Program-made: the position numbers and the translations under genes
The notes under the pieces: model-generated
Seen by the model: only the letters and a program-made list of their open reading frames with translations
Databases searched by the model: none
What the model was told of the DNA's origin: nothing
Shown: positions 35,576 to 48,608 of the stretch, piece by piece
How positions within the stretch are numbered: position 1 is the stretch's first letter
Layout: every line of letters begins with the position of its first letter
Assembly: GCA_007644065.1 (NCBI GenBank)
Contig: VJWN01000008.1
Location: 374,411 to 438,410, forward strand
DNA from: Margaritispora aquatica
Lineage: Eukaryota; Ascomycota; Leotiomycetes; Helotiales; Discinellaceae
DNA: 64,000 nucleotides
Direction of reading: 5' to 3'

Positions 35576-37689
35576 TCAGAAACAAACCAGACCAATCTCC
35601 CGACCCTCCTCGTCTAATTCCACAATCTGTGGCGCGTACTCACCTCGTTCATCCTCGGCCTCTAGCTCCTGCAACTCTAGATCCTCAACCACGGTTCCAT
35701 CCTCAAGCTGAACATTGCCTTTTCGCAAGTAATTGCCTCGCAAGTCCCACTCCCATCGCCAAAGCCATGCCTCAAACTTCGAAAACGCATCACCAACAGC
35801 CATTTGCTCCTTTGTGAGGGTCTTGAGATGGTCTTGCGCAAGCAGTTGTTCATCCAGCCGAGATTTGAAAATCGTGAGGATGACCTTCAATTCGCTACGA
35901 AGATTTGACTCAATATCCAGAATGCTAGAGCCTTCAAATCCAGTCTCATCGTAGATGAGTTGAGCATGGACTGTACGGATGAACTTTTCAAAGAAAGTCG
36001 GGTTGGTAGCTGCCAGCCGAGCTGCTTGGAACATAACCTTGACAACAAGTGCCCAGTGTTCTTGACAAGCTGAGTTGCCTAAGATCATTCCAGTAAGGAA
36101 GCAGAATTGGAGTTCTCCGACAATCTGATCAGAATCCTCCTAAACAATCAATTAGCATGCGTACAACGAATGAGTCGTATCCGCAACAAGACATTTGGGT
36201 CCGAACGTGTAGCAAGGGAAGTGCTACATACATTTTTGCAGCGGTGGATCACCCTAATAACATGCGCTGTTGTGTCGGTTGCTTGCTCGGTTCGATCACG
36301 ACCGCGGGATTCAGGTAAGAAGGTTTGGGAGTCTTTGGGAAAGACAAACTGCAAGACCTCGTCCTTCTTTACATCCAACGAACTCTTGACATCCAAGACA
36401 AGATCTCTGTCGCGCTTATAGTCGTGGGTGCTAGAGATAGCCCATCCATTCCCGCGACTTCCAAACAGAAGCTGCAAAGATGAGCCCTTCATGCACGAGG
36501 TGAGAGATCGCCAAATATCTAATTCAGAGTCTTTCTTGGAAGCCGAAACAGATAGATCGTAAGTATGAAGGCTATCAACATAGTCCGGAATAGACTGCCT
36601 CTGGTTCATCGTCTCAGCACGACTGCCAATCCTACAACATGTTAGCATCGCTTAACAGCAGAGCTAGGCTTAGCCCTGTCTTTGGGAAGCCAATCCATTG
36701 TGAAAAGTCTTACTGGTCAAGAACCTCATTGTACTGATCCCAACATCTAACAAAGATTTCACCATATTGGTCAGAATGTTTTTTTGAGGTCATAATCCAA
36801 TATCCAGTTCTCAGGGATGTAATTCCAGAGCTAGCCCAGATCAAGTGAACTCCAGGTGGTAGGTGCTTGATTCCATCAAACTTTCCCTTTTCCTTTATTG
36901 AGATAACTTTTGTGTCATAGCCAAATACAACGCCAGCAGGAACATCGCGCACAACAAAAATATCTCCTTCTTTCAAGACGGGATGAAGTTCTGTGGCCGA
37001 AACTCTGACTGGAGATGGAGAATGTACACGAAGATTTCCAATCGGAATCTGAGAAATTGTTAGCAATATTCTTTTCATACTCGCTCGTTGGTTTGTGCTA
37101 GATCATGTGTAGAATATCACCTGTGTTACCAGGCACCGACAAACATGTTCCAGATTTCATCATAGTCAGGAAAACCGAGAAGGAGCAAGAAGAAGACGCT
37201 GCTTACATTTCCAATGCCACGAAGCGAAATATAGGATCTAGCCGATCTATCCGATTTTACAGACAATGACTTTCGGAGGGAGCCTTCATTGGAATCTGCA
37301 GCAATGCTAGAAACCGCATCTTTACCTTTGTTTCCTTCTGCTTCCTCAACTGTGTGCATAGTTGCAAGAATGCTGGATCCTGGGTCACGACTTCCATTGC
37401 TTCCATTGGACTTCACTGAAAGTGAGCGAGAGAGAGCAGAAGCCTGACCTTGAATGACGGAAGAGCTACGTTGCAATGCTGCATGATTCTGTACTCGAGG
37501 AAGGGCGGTTGGCGAGTGAGCTGAAGTTAACGATTCTGTCAGAGTTGGTGACGCAATTGGGGATGAAGATGCGATCGATCTATCGTTTGATGGAGCTGCA
37601 TTTTCGACAAGGCGAAGATCCGACATTGCGGGCGATCTGGGTTCTTGAGCAGATTGCGATGTATCGCAACAGGCCCTGCCCTCAGTCAT
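35576..37689 (-). CDS. AAR2: U5 snRNP assembly factor AAR2 with long N-terminal extension
   Basis: AAR2 binds Prp8 and holds immature U5 snRNP during cytoplasmic assembly, and is needed for pre-mRNA splicing. Exons 37689-37207, 37048-36714, 36631-36232 and 36139-35576 give about 593 residues. The AAR2 N-terminal domain is seen in VPAGVVFGYDTKVISI and IKHLPPGVHLIWAS, and the C-terminal domain in exon 4 (LQFCFLTGMILGN, EHWALVVKVMFQAA). Before it lie about 165 Ser-rich residues carrying SLSVKS twice. The end is ambiguous: the frame stops at 35576, but a terminal exon at 35535-35459 (SGFGRLRPRKQ...VVKWNS) is open to a TAG and would be reached from a weak donor around 35583-35591. The ATG at 37689 is chosen because the frame upstream has no ATG. 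It diverges from the small gene at 38270. Confidence 0.85.
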
Positions 37690-38269
37690 GATGAAGGAGC
37701 GACTGTGAGCGAGTTCTGAAATTGCAATTGTGGGCAAGATCGCAAAGGTCAAATGAAAGTCAAGTTCGTTCTCTTTGATTTAGATATAATACTGCCGGCA
37801 GTATTAGTCAGGGCGGTCAATAGCCACAGCATTTGATTCGTTTTCAGCCTGTTTCCCTCACCGGGTCACGGGAGACGACTGACACCTTCAATTGCCGAGT
37901 CACTTCAAAGCTTCAGGTTTTGACTTTTCCTCCAGGATACCAGGTACAATTTAAATTAAGGATACTATTTACAGGTTTTCATAATCTGTCATTACTTGTA
38001 TGACGAGTTAAGCGCAGCTTCTAAGTACCTAAATTAAATTTCAAAGTGTTGTTCGGTATCTTCACCTTATCTTAGCTTGAGAGCAAGGATAAGAGTACAG
38101 TACCACTGCCTGCACTTCCTCCATGTTTCAGCCCTACCAAGCTTTCACTCTTTAGACCAATTGTCAGAGCTTTTATGCTTGGATCTTGTCTCCATTCCGT
38201 TCCCATGTCTGATTCCCTCCTATATCCTCACAGTCACGCCAACCACAAGCGGAAATAATATCCACAATC

Positions 38270-38761
38270 ATGGCAAATGTTCAGAGTGATATACCACAAA
38301 GCGCTAAGTCACAGAATGTTTCTCAGTCTACTGTTAAGATAGATGAAGTCTGGGATGAGGAGCGATTAGAAAAGGCAATGGCTACCTTGAAAGAAATGCA
38401 CATTCAAGTCAGTTGTGCTACACATATGGGTTGGAGATTAGCTAATTGAATACTAGTTGAGAGGGCTACGAACCACGATTCCACGTCTCATGTGTCCACT
38501 CACAACTAAACAGCCATCTCGTATGTCCTGACGATGACATTGGAGGCCTTGCTAATGATGTGAACAGCAGAGGCGCTTTTTAAAGAGTTTTCAGAATCAA
38601 CCAACACAGCAAACAAAGAAGTCCAAGAATTTAGACGCCTAATGACAGAGGAGGAAAGCAAAAATGTGTTTGCCCAATCGAGGAAGAGTAGAGCAGAGAA
38701 TCCGAAAGGAATAAAGCCCTGGACTGTCACAGACCATCCGGATTGGCTTACCAAAGATTAA
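38270..38761 (+). CDS. Conserved-looking 131-residue protein, unrecognised
   Basis: Three exons (38270-38407, 38457-38520, 38568-38761) with short introns of 49 and 47 nt (GTCAGT and GTATGT donors, GCTAAT branch sites) give 131 hydrophilic residues. A helical segment (WDEERLEKAMATLKEMHIQL) passes into RGLRTTIPRLM, then a second charged helix and a C-terminus PWTVTDHPDWLTKD. Size and helical make-up resemble small subunits of multiprotein complexes such as Mediator or kinetochore, but I cannot name it. The three exons agree in frame and codon character, which supports a real gene. It diverges from AAR2. Confidence 0.72.
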
Positions 38762-39386
38762 TGTGGTGTCATAGTAGATGAGTACTATCTTGCTAAAACA
38801 TATCGCATCTTCTGAGTATGACTGCCCATATCTCATCATCAAGCATCAATCTGACTTGAGATTTCTGTGGGTAGCATATCACGAACCAGGGTATGGTCTG
38901 TCAATATACATCGGTAACGATAAGAGAGTCATTTGGTTATGTTGAGGGCAAACATTGGTTTCACATGGTCGAAGGAGTAATAGATACCCGAACTAGTCTG
39001 GTGATGATTCACAAAGATGTGTCAAATGTAATTTTGCAAGATTTAGAATCAATCATATTATCCTCAATCGTGTGCAGTATCAATAAAGGCTACGTTCTCG
39101 CATTGCTAGTTGTATTGGCTTGAAAGTCACAAAATGAGTCACGAATGCGACACAGAAAGGTTGTTGACCCTTGAACAAGTTATCTCACAGCATCCATTCC
39201 TACTGATTCTGTAAATAATCTTTCATTGATAGGTATTTGAACTCTTGTCATCACTGTGCTGCCTCCAACTTTTGTTTGTGCGCTAGTTAAACCGGCTCGC
39301 TTACCTATAACCCCGCCGATTTTCAAAGAATTTCACAAACACGTCAAATCCGCCTTCCCACCACGAAATCTCCACGCCCTGTCAAC

Positions 39387-42096
39387 ATGTCTCGATTTTT
39401 CCGCGGTGACAGCTCCAGCGAGAGCAGTTCTTCTGACGAAGAGGAGCTCTATTCTGAAGAAGAAGAGGAAGAGAAGAAGGAGGCAGAATCCTCAGAAGAC
39501 GATTCCGACGACGCGGAAGACGACGACGATGACTCCTCCTCCAGCGAAGACGAAGATGGCGCCAAAAAGAGTGGAATGAGCAAGTTCTTGCGCGATGCAG
39601 ACTCTGAAAGCGAAGATAGCAGCGATGAAGAGCGCCAGAAGGTCGTGAAGAGTGCGAAAGACAAGCGCCTGGAGGAATTAGAAGGGACAATCAAGGCCAT
39701 TGAGAATGGGCAGAAGATTAACGATTGGGGGGTTATTTCAAATGGTGGGCATTTCTTCTGCGGATTATTAATATCTCTTTCGCTGACGTTTGGTGGACAG
39801 AATACGACAAGCTCAACCGCCAGGTGGTCAAGCTTGTTCAGGCAGGCAATACCCCTAAGCAATATGTTAGAGCTATCTCTGAATTGGAGGACTTCATGAA
39901 TGAGACAATTGCGAAGCAAAAGGTTTCCACCCGCAAGATGAATGCTACAAATGCACGAGGCTTGAATGCAGTGAAGCAGCGCATAAAGAAGAACAACAAG
40001 GAGTACCAGAAGGATATTGATGCCTACAAGGCTGACAAAGATGCTTTCATGGAGTCTGATGAGGAAGAGGTTGTTGTAGTGAAGCCAAAGACATCAAAAG
40101 CTCCAAAGGGTGTTCCTGAACCCACCTTCGATGATGATGACGAGGGCTTCTCAACCGTGGGCAAAGGTGGACGCACGTTACAATTTACGCCAGAGAGCAT
40201 TCTCAAGCACCTCAGGACGATTATGGAGTCTCGTGGAAAGAAGAATACAGACCGTACTGAACAAATTAAGATTATGGAAAAGCTCTTCGAAGTCGCTACA
40301 ACATCCTATCAAAAAGTCCGAGTTCTTCTGACTCTCATCTCTACTCGATTTGATATGAGCACTGGAGTCCAGACATTCATGACTCAGGAACAATGGAAGG
40401 CGGCCGAGCAAGAATTTGGTACCCTGCTCAAAGTTCTCGAAGATAATAAGGAGTTGGTTGTTGTGGAGAGTGCAGAGGAGTGGGAGGACGATGACAAACA
40501 GCCAACAATTGCACCGGGCGACAAGTTCAAGATTCCTGGAAGCATCGTATCTTATGTGGAACGTCTTGACGATGAGCTTACGAGGTCGCTTCAGCACATT
40601 GATCCTCACACTGCAGAATATATTGATCGTCTATCGGATGAGAGCGCACTCTATAACAACATTGTTCGTACACTGCTGTACATGGAGGAGCTGCACAAGG
40701 ATGCTACGCTCCAGGTTTCACAGGACAGTATCAACCGAGTCGTTATGCGAAGACTGGAACACGCGTATTTTAAGGTTTGTGGATATCTTTTATCTTGCTC
40801 AAGACCATGTCTAATGTGTATATCTAGCCATCTGCCGTTGTCAAGATTCTCGAGGAAAAATGCTGGCAAACTATCCCAGGAACGCTGTCTTCATCCATCA
40901 CCCCCCGTACCGAGGTTGCTGATGCCGCATTGTTGGTCAATACTCTCTGCAACTACCTGTTCATCAATAGTGAAGGCATTATCCGCGCCCGAGCTATGCT
41001 TTGCCAGATTTACTTCCTTGCATTGCACGATGGTTACTACAAGGCTCGTGACATGATGTTGATGTCTCATTTACAAGAAACTATCAACGCTTTTGATGTT
41101 CAGAGCCAAATCCTTTTCAACCGTACGCTCGTCCAGGTTGGCCTTTGTGCTTTCCGTGCTGGTTTGGTGTATGAGGCCCAGACTACCCTTCAAGAGATCT
41201 GTGGAAGTGGTCGCCAGAAGGAACTCCTTGCTCAAGGCGTCATGATCCAGAGGTATAATGCAGTTTCACCTGAGCAAGAGCGCCTAGAACGTCAGAGACA
41301 ATTGCCCTTCCACATGCACATCAATCTTGAACTCCTTGAGTGTGTTTACCTCACCTGCAGCATGCTTTTGGAAATTCCCCTCCTAGCACAGACCGGTTCT
41401 TCGCCTGATATCAAGAAGCGAGTCATCAGCAAGACATACAGACGTATGCTTGAATACCATGAGCGACAAATCTTCACTGGACCACCCGAGAACACCAGAG
41501 ATCACGTCATGCAGGCATCGAAGGCACTTGCTGCAGGTGAATGGAAGAAGGCTACCGAATTCATCCATTCGATTAAGATCTGGGAGCTCATGGCTAACCC
41601 AGACTCCATCAAGACCATGCTTTCTGAACAGATCCAAGAGGAAGGTCTCCGTACATATCTCTTCACCTACGCTCCATTCTACGATACCCTCTCCGTTTCA
41701 ACCCTCTCTTCCATGTTCGAGCTTTCCGACCGCAAGGTCGCAGCTATTGTCAGCAAGATGATCAGCCACGAGGAGCTTGCAGCTGCACTCGACCAAGTCA
41801 GCTCATCAATCATCTTCAGAAAGGGCGTCGAGCTCAGCAGACTCCAAAGCTTGGCTCTCACTCTCAGCGACAAGGCAAGCGGTCTCATTGAGAGCAACGA
41901 GCGGACCCTGGAGACGAGAACACAAGGAACCGCCAACGCATTCGAGCGACAAGGCGGCCGGGGCGGACGTGGTGGTAATCGCGGCGGACAGCGTGGAGGC
42001 CGAGGTGGTGGACGTGGAGGCGGCGGAAACAGGGACAGACCTGCCGGTGGACAGCAGTTCACTGGTGGTGCGCTGGGAAATGCTATTCGTGCTTAG
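39387..42096 (+). CDS. NIP1: Translation initiation factor eIF3 subunit c (NIP1)
   Basis: Core scaffold subunit of eIF3 that contacts eIF1 and eIF5 on the 40S subunit. Exons 39387-39744, 39801-40774 and 40828-42096 give 866 residues. The N-terminus [20 protein letters not shown] is the family hallmark; residues 1-100 are almost entirely Ser and acidic and hold the repeat MSKFLRD. The middle ([34 protein letters not shown]) and the PCI domain at about 610-790 are well conserved. The protein ends in an Arg-Gly-rich tail ([16 protein letters not shown] and more), as in other Pezizomycotina. Splice phases are clean. It converges with noxR. Confidence 0.97.
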
Positions 42097-43234
42097 TTTG
42101 TGTTTTTATTGCATTGCGTTGGGTTTATCTGGGCTGTACAGGCTCTTTAGGCGTTCCATAGAGCTTAGGAAAAGCCCTCACCATAAACAATGCGAGACCT
42201 CGAATAATGAAGCCTGGGTTTTGTGCCGCCGTGATGTGATGGGGCGAGTTATGTGCTTGTCGATGCTGCGAGGTTAGAGACACTATCTTTCTCAAGGCAA
42301 CCCTCTTGTACTTATAGAAATGCCTGAAGCATGCACATGTCCATTATGAACTAGATAATTCCGAGTCCATCTTTAGATCTACCTACTTTCACATCTGCAT
42401 AGCTGTGAGATGCTTACAGAGATGATCATCCCTATCATGCCCACAAGATCTTGAGTTTCATCAAGGACAAATTGTTATACCCTCCAGGATTAAAATGGCA
42501 TGGTACTTGATAACAAACAAATACCAATGATAACCAGTTGATATGAAGACAAGGGCTTGTCCGTTCATCTATTGAGAAACGGGCTCCATATTCCAGTCAT
42601 TATCTTCTGTGAAAGGATTACCTCGATGCGCAACGATTCTTTGAATATTGTGCTTTAATTCCGACTTCAATGAAGACAAAACAACCAGATCCCATTATCT
42701 TTTGAGATCACTCAGGCAAGGAGGTCACAGGATCAAAAACTCTCAGTACGTTCAAGGTGATGCATTTATGGTATCTTGCTCTCGTTTCCCAAAACACAGT
42801 GGACACATAGATATCCAACTAGGCATATCGTCCAGATACACTACTATAGCATACTTCTGTCTCAGACAGTGTAGCTCCCTGATCCATATCCCAATCCTCA
42901 TCTTCCAATTCCAATCAACCCCCCTCAATTAGCTAACGACCCTGTGTATCTCGCAACCCACAAATAACGCAATGAAATTTCAACTCCTTATCTCCCTTCC
43001 ATCTTCCTTCTAGTTATATATATGCAATGTTTGGGGTCCCCTCTCTCCCTGTCGGCAAACCGAGAATTGATCCGAGATTGTATGTGAAAATAAAGAGTAG
43101 CAAGAGCGTTCGCTGGCTTGGATATATGATGCATTGTCGTGTGAGACCAAGAGATGAGATGAGATTGAGATATGCATGTCCAAAGAAAAGAATTTATATC
43201 AGATCAGAGTTCGTCAATCATAAATAGGTATCGT
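42097..43234. other. Intergenic region between convergent NIP1 and noxR
   Basis: About 1.1 kb with no convincing ORF; it probably holds both 3' untranslated regions. Confidence 0.5.
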
Positions 43235-45109
43235 TCAGATTTCTTGTATCCACACCTAGATCCATGTTAGCATTATACTCCAAAGGATACAAACATAGGA
43301 ATCAACTTACTTCCATCTTGCCCATATCTAGGCGTTCCTTCTTTGCTGCGGATTTGACACTCATGATAACCATGTCAAGATCATCCTGATCACCCATCGT
43401 GATCATGTCTCCGTTTGGCATATCGTCATCCCGGACTTTGATCTTGAATCTCTTCTTCAATCCAAACTTCTCTCTTATTTTGTCAGCCAAGTCTGGGAAT
43501 TCGACCGCAGCTCCAATCATTATGTACCGCACATCGTCCGCTGCATGCACTTTGATGCGAATCTTGCGGATGTCGGGTTTCCTGGAGGAGCCACGACCAG
43601 CTGGGGCCTGTGATGGGGCACGAGAACGAGAGCCTGGAGGTGGCCGGGAATTAACCATCTCAAAATCATTCTCATCGAAAGAGCCATCATCGTAATCACT
43701 AGCATATTCATCCTCCTCTTCGATGTACTTTGGTTGTGGTTTCCGGTTTCCGTTCGATCTTGCACCTCGAGAATTTCTAGATCCACCTCCACCAGAGTAC
43801 ATGTCGTACAACTCATCAGGATAAGCGTCCTCCTCCTCGTCATTAGAACGTCTCCGTTGTTGTGGCTGACGTGTCCGTGAAGCATCTCGTTGTGAGTAGC
43901 CGCGTTGTGGAGGTCCTCTTGGCTCAGAAGCGGTACGAGATGGCCGTTGTGGAGGACTGCTCATCTCCTCACGAACTTCGTATCTTTCTTGTGGGCGAGC
44001 CTTTTCGATATTCAGCTTAGCCGGCATGGGTTTTGGTCCATTGCGGACAGAAGCGCCTCTGCTTAACTGATTTGATGCTTGGGTTTTCTCGGACTCAGGT
44101 GGCGGTGTTGGAGGGAAGACATTTCGACCGATAGGTGGTTCCGATTGTTGACGTTTGCTCGAAAGACCAGGCTTGACGAGGTTTGTTGCAGCAAAGGAGA
44201 GGTTCTCAGGTGGACGGTCATCTTTCACATCAAGTTTGCCAGCCTACTAATGTCAGTTTCGGAAATAATGCATCCTGAGATCAAAACCTACGTTTTTAAT
44301 TTCTGAGCCAGCAAAGCCTGTAAACGCATTACTTCGATCTGAAGCTGCGACCAGACGGGCTTTACCAAGATAATCCTTCGTTTTGAGATTCTTGACCTTG
44401 GCCTGATTAGGCCTATACACAACTCCAACCGGAATAGAGAAAACTGTGTATCCCTTCAAGAGGTTAGCATTATACATTCACTCTAGGGAATTTTCGTTAT
44501 ACCTCTGCTTCTTCGCGAATTGCCTCATCAATGACATTATGATCTTCGACAACTTTCTCCTTCACTGCGAACGAGAAATCTTGCATTCCAGCTTCTTTTT
44601 GCTGCAAGTATATATAGCACAACCCACGGTTGAAGAGCACTTCACACGAGTATAATTTGAACATAAGTCCAAGCTGAGCATAGTCGATCATGTTGTTTCC
44701 TCTCAGATATAGCAGGGTATCGTTGAAATTTGCCAATGCTTCCTCGAAGTCGCCCACTAGGAAATTCGATACTCCTTGTTGAAAATATGCTACTGCCAGG
44801 TATTGGTCTAGTCGTACAGCTCTTTGGTAACATTCAACCTGCAAATAGATTAGTCCATGTATGATCTCAAAGCAAGAGCATTAAGACATACCGCCTTCTC
44901 ATGCTCTCCCAGAGTTGCATGAATGACACCACAGTTGAACAGAATTTTGGAAGTATCCGAGATTCCATCAAACTCTTTCAATGCCTCATCGAATTCATTA
45001 TTATCATAGCGTGCAAGTGCTGCCACCCAGGTCTCGATTTCCTATTCTTCATCAGCATTGAGCATCTCAACTTTTGTCACTTGGCACAACGCACCTGTTT
45101 CAGAGACAT
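43235..45109 (-). CDS. noxR: NADPH oxidase regulator NoxR (p67phox-like)
   Basis: Activates fungal NADPH oxidases together with Rac and Cdc24/Bem1, controlling superoxide production for differentiation and infection structures. Six exons (45109-45095, 45041-44892, 44838-44503, 44453-44292, 44243-43311, 43255-43235) give 538 residues. Four TPR repeats occupy about residues 5-170 (EHEKAVECYQRAV, AYFQQGVSNFLVGDFEEAL, LFNRGLCYIYLQQKEAGM), followed by the activation-domain region VFSIPVGVVYRP. A long disordered Pro/Arg-rich linker leads to a PB1 domain at about 447-538. The first coding exon is only 15 nt, and the last exon adds just VWIQEI after a GTAAGT donor; without it the ORF would end at MEVS. 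No SH3 domain is present, as usual in fungi. Confidence 0.95.
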
Positions 45110-47673
45110 TTTGACAACCTAACAGTGAGATCTCAATCTGCGAGAGTTCTTCGTTCAAGCGCTGGTCGCCTCTGTAGCGACCAGCCGTCAAGTCGGTGTG
45201 GAACTCGAAGTTAAATGCAATGTCGCTCCAGCCAGTTTTTTCAGCAGACTTATGTCGTGTTCCGCTATCCTTGGCTCAAGTTTCAACCTTCCAAGATGCT
45301 TCGAACTGGATTTCTCTGCACAGTAAACCGATATTTCCTTCAATTCCTTCAAGTCGTTTGCTGGTAGAGCCAAGTAAGTCGAGGTGGATTATATGGCGGG
45401 GTCGCGGTCGCGTTGACTATTACTTTAGTGTATACTTAGGCGATGGGTGGGTATTCAGGGTAGCTGTTGGTATCGACGACGTTCCTGAACAAGAGGTTTG
45501 TTGCTGATCGTTGTAGCAAGGTCATGCAAGAGTTGCGAGGTGACAAGTGGTAGTGATAAAGGGAAGAATGTAAGGTACAATCGCGCCGGCTAGCAGCTGT
45601 GTTGGGTGTGTTGGAAAAGAGAGTGAGGTGACGGGTGACGATTTGACGATTGACGGATGAAGACCGAGGGTGTGGGAGAAATTGAGTGGCTGTGGCCCAA
45701 GAGTCCAAGAATCCAAGACCTGGAAGCGACGGGGTGGTCCACTGGAAGGGGACGAAAGAGGACGACAGAGGACGAGTTCAGCGCGTAACACCACGGTCGA
45801 ATCGAATTCAAATGCTACCGTGAGCGGGGGCCCCTGATCCAAGTAACAAACTCGACCTGTGGATCCTTTAAACTCCTCTTTTATGCATGCGATATGGTGA
45901 AGTGCGTGCGTTGAGACTTTTGTTGTTACTTTTTGGGTCTCCAAGTCTTTTGACACTTCGAGAGTCTATGCACCATGCACCCTCCTCCGAATCCCGAGCA
46001 ACATTGATATGTACGGTTACGATGCACGGGAAGTGTGGATGTGTGATAAAGAATTCAACAAGCGTGTATAATCACGGTATGGTTTGAGAGATGCCCTGGG
46101 ATTTAATGATTAAGAGAGAGGGTGAGGTTGAGGTTGAGGTTGACCAATGGTTTTGACACTGCTTTCTACTACAAAAATGCCATTGATTCAGAGCTAACAA
46201 CTATGTCCTTCTCAGATTCGATGACGGTCTCTTGATGGTTGGTTTGTCTGCCTTGAACATAATGGATTGGTTACTAAAAGGTTGACATGAGACGTCAAAA
46301 GCTACCTACAAAATAAAAGCATCTTCAACGAATTACTTGGTGAAGTCACATAACTATGTTTGCCTATGAACTGCTCCAAAAGACGCAAGCCACCAACCAT
46401 TTCATGCAACCAGAGTGTGTATTTGGTAACAGGAACCCAAGAACCCAAGCAAGCCATGATCCATCGAGATCCTCACAGTAACCCAGCGGGCCATATGTCA
46501 ACCCCCCTTGGGCCAAAGCAGCGAGTGTTCCAAGAGCGCCTAGTTCCGCAATCACAATTGGTTTGGCAGCAACCTGTCACGAATGGCGTTCCAGGGCGCC
46601 TAACAAGTCTAAGACAGGTTAGAAACTGTACAACTTTCACAATTTACTGAACAACCATCTCCATTTAGATGATAATGCTCCGTGATACCAAGCCTAGACA
46701 GGTTTAGGATATCGGATGAAAGCCGTGGTCCAACGTTTAAAAATCCCATGATCGCTAAAAGTTTAAAGACAATTCCAACTTCATCAATCCTCGATTGTCA
46801 CCTGCAAGATGAGAGGTATTGTCACACATGAAGCGGTAATTCTTCGATATCACATCTGACCCTATTTATTTTTTGATCATCTAGTAATTAGCAGAGGTAG
46901 TAACCCTTAAGATGCATTTACCGAATAAGACAGACACAACCCAGCCTCGGAACCTAGGTGTGAACTTCTCATAAACTTCGTATACTGTCACGTTCTTATC
47001 AGATTCCAATCTTCTAATCTACCGTCCTCGGTCTCTTTTTCCCCTGTGCGCAGGAAGCTTGGCAGTTTGAGGCAAGACTTCGCCAGGGAAACAAGGCTGG
47101 CCGAAACCTCGCTTGCCCCTCAGCCTGTTTGATGTCCCTTTTTGATCCTCCTCAGAGGCTCCAACTTCCTCCAGAACCGCAAAACCTTCGAGAAATACGC
47201 CTCAGCATGGGCAGATCTCTCACCCAAGATGCCACCCGCACCTCGGAGCCTCAAGGGGATCTCAGATTTCGTCTCAACTTTCGCTCCTGGCCCGTCTTGA
47301 ACGCAAACCTCTTGGAAACCAGGATAGCTCGGTGACGTTGAAGTGGGAATTCTGCGTGGCCGTAATCATCAAAAGCATACTTTTCGGTTTGATCCTCAAT
47401 TTGATCTCCGAAAAGTACAAAACCATCAAACAAACAAGCAATACTTCTCCCTTCCGTTACAGCACTAAGCCTGGCCTCGAGACGAAAGTTGGACAGTGCG
47501 TAAAAGCTTCATGCTTGACAGTTACCGTGTTCAGATTAGTGCTAGTTCAAGGATGTATCGGAGATCGTTACTTCTTGGCTATTGCCTACGGAGGTATGCT
47601 AGTTACATATGCTCATATGAGGCCATCATCAGGTTTTAATAGACCACTTATCATCCGATAGCCTGATATATGA
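45110..47673. other. Intergenic region upstream of noxR
   Basis: About 2.5 kb between the noxR start and the 3' end of the copper chaperone. Frames are short; the one at 47332-47661 begins with GTG and is not supported. The noxR-proximal 800 bases are probably leader and promoter. Confidence 0.5.
46123..46143. repeat. (TGAGGT)3 hexanucleotide repeat
   Basis: Three exact copies of TGAGGT followed by a partial copy, upstream of noxR. Confidence 0.85.
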
Positions 47674-48608
47674 TCATAGCATTCCCTTCTTGACCTCATC
47701 TTTCCTCTCTTCCCACAGTGTCTTGCCTGAGCAAGAGCATACCGTCTTGTCATTATCCCAGACACCTGCACTCCTCGCAATCACACCAACGAGCGTATCT
47801 GCATCGTTCTTCTCAAACTTCTCATTTCCCTCATGCTGTTTGGACACTACCATGCCTCTTCCAATCATCTCCCAAATAGCAATAGGCTTGTCAATGAAAA
47901 CAGCGCCAATGCCATCCTTCCCAACTCGTATCGCTCCTAATACTCCTCTTGGCTTGAATACTCCGTCTTTCGTATCCTGCCACAATCCTCTTGTTGAAAT
48001 GGCACCATTAGAGATATCTCCCGTCTCACGAACAGTTGCCCAGTATTCACCAGGTGACAGACCCCGAATCGTAAGATCAATAAGTGTCAAGTTTGGCGAG
48101 ACTTGTACCATTCTTGCTAGTCCTCTCACTTTATCTGATACCGTGTCTGAGTGTGTCTCGAGAATGCATACTGCGGCACCTGATTCCATTAACTCTACAA
48201 ACGAACCACCCATAAGTGGGAATTATCTCGTAACTCACTGTTTGACGTTCCCGAGCCTCTGAGAATAGCATCCCGACCAGTAGCTTCGATGGCTGCCACG
48301 ATTGCAGATGGCGCGGCTGAATCACCATTTGCAGATCAGTGTTCTGTTTCTATGCAGAATCAAGCTCGCATTGTTGTCGGGAGGCTTGAGACGAACCTGT
48401 CCCTTCGATCGTCACGAGCTGATCTTTGAGATTTGCTTCTACTTTTTGGATACCGCCAAGCTTATAAAGAGAGCCAGATATATCGTTAACACAGCTTTGG
48501 CAGGTCATAGGAACCGCGAAGAGTGTCTAGGAACTTATTAGCACACGTGACTCTGCCGACAACGGGGTAGCAGGTAAAGCTTACTTGGAAAGGGGTGGTG
48601 ATGGCCAT
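47674..48608 (-). CDS. CCS1: Copper chaperone for superoxide dismutase
   Basis: Delivers Cu(I) to Cu/Zn superoxide dismutase and oxidises its disulfide, in cytosol and mitochondrial intermembrane space. Exons 48608-48585 (8 codons), 48526-48397, 48316-48239 and 48194-47674 give 250 residues. Domain I begins AVPMTCQSC with the copper-binding MTCxxC pair at Cys17/Cys20. Domain II is SOD-like (LSPGEYWATVRETGDISNG, GVLGAIRVGKDGIGAVFI). Domain III has the CxC motif (VCSCSGKTLWEERK) at about 230/232 next to the C-terminus. All four exons keep phase. It diverges from the mitochondrial uL13m gene across 349 bp. Confidence 0.95.

Noticed and set aside
47332..47661. 109-codon ORF with a hydrophobic N-terminus
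   Set aside because: Begins with GTG, not ATG, and has no splice site giving a better start; not counted with the small membrane proteins.
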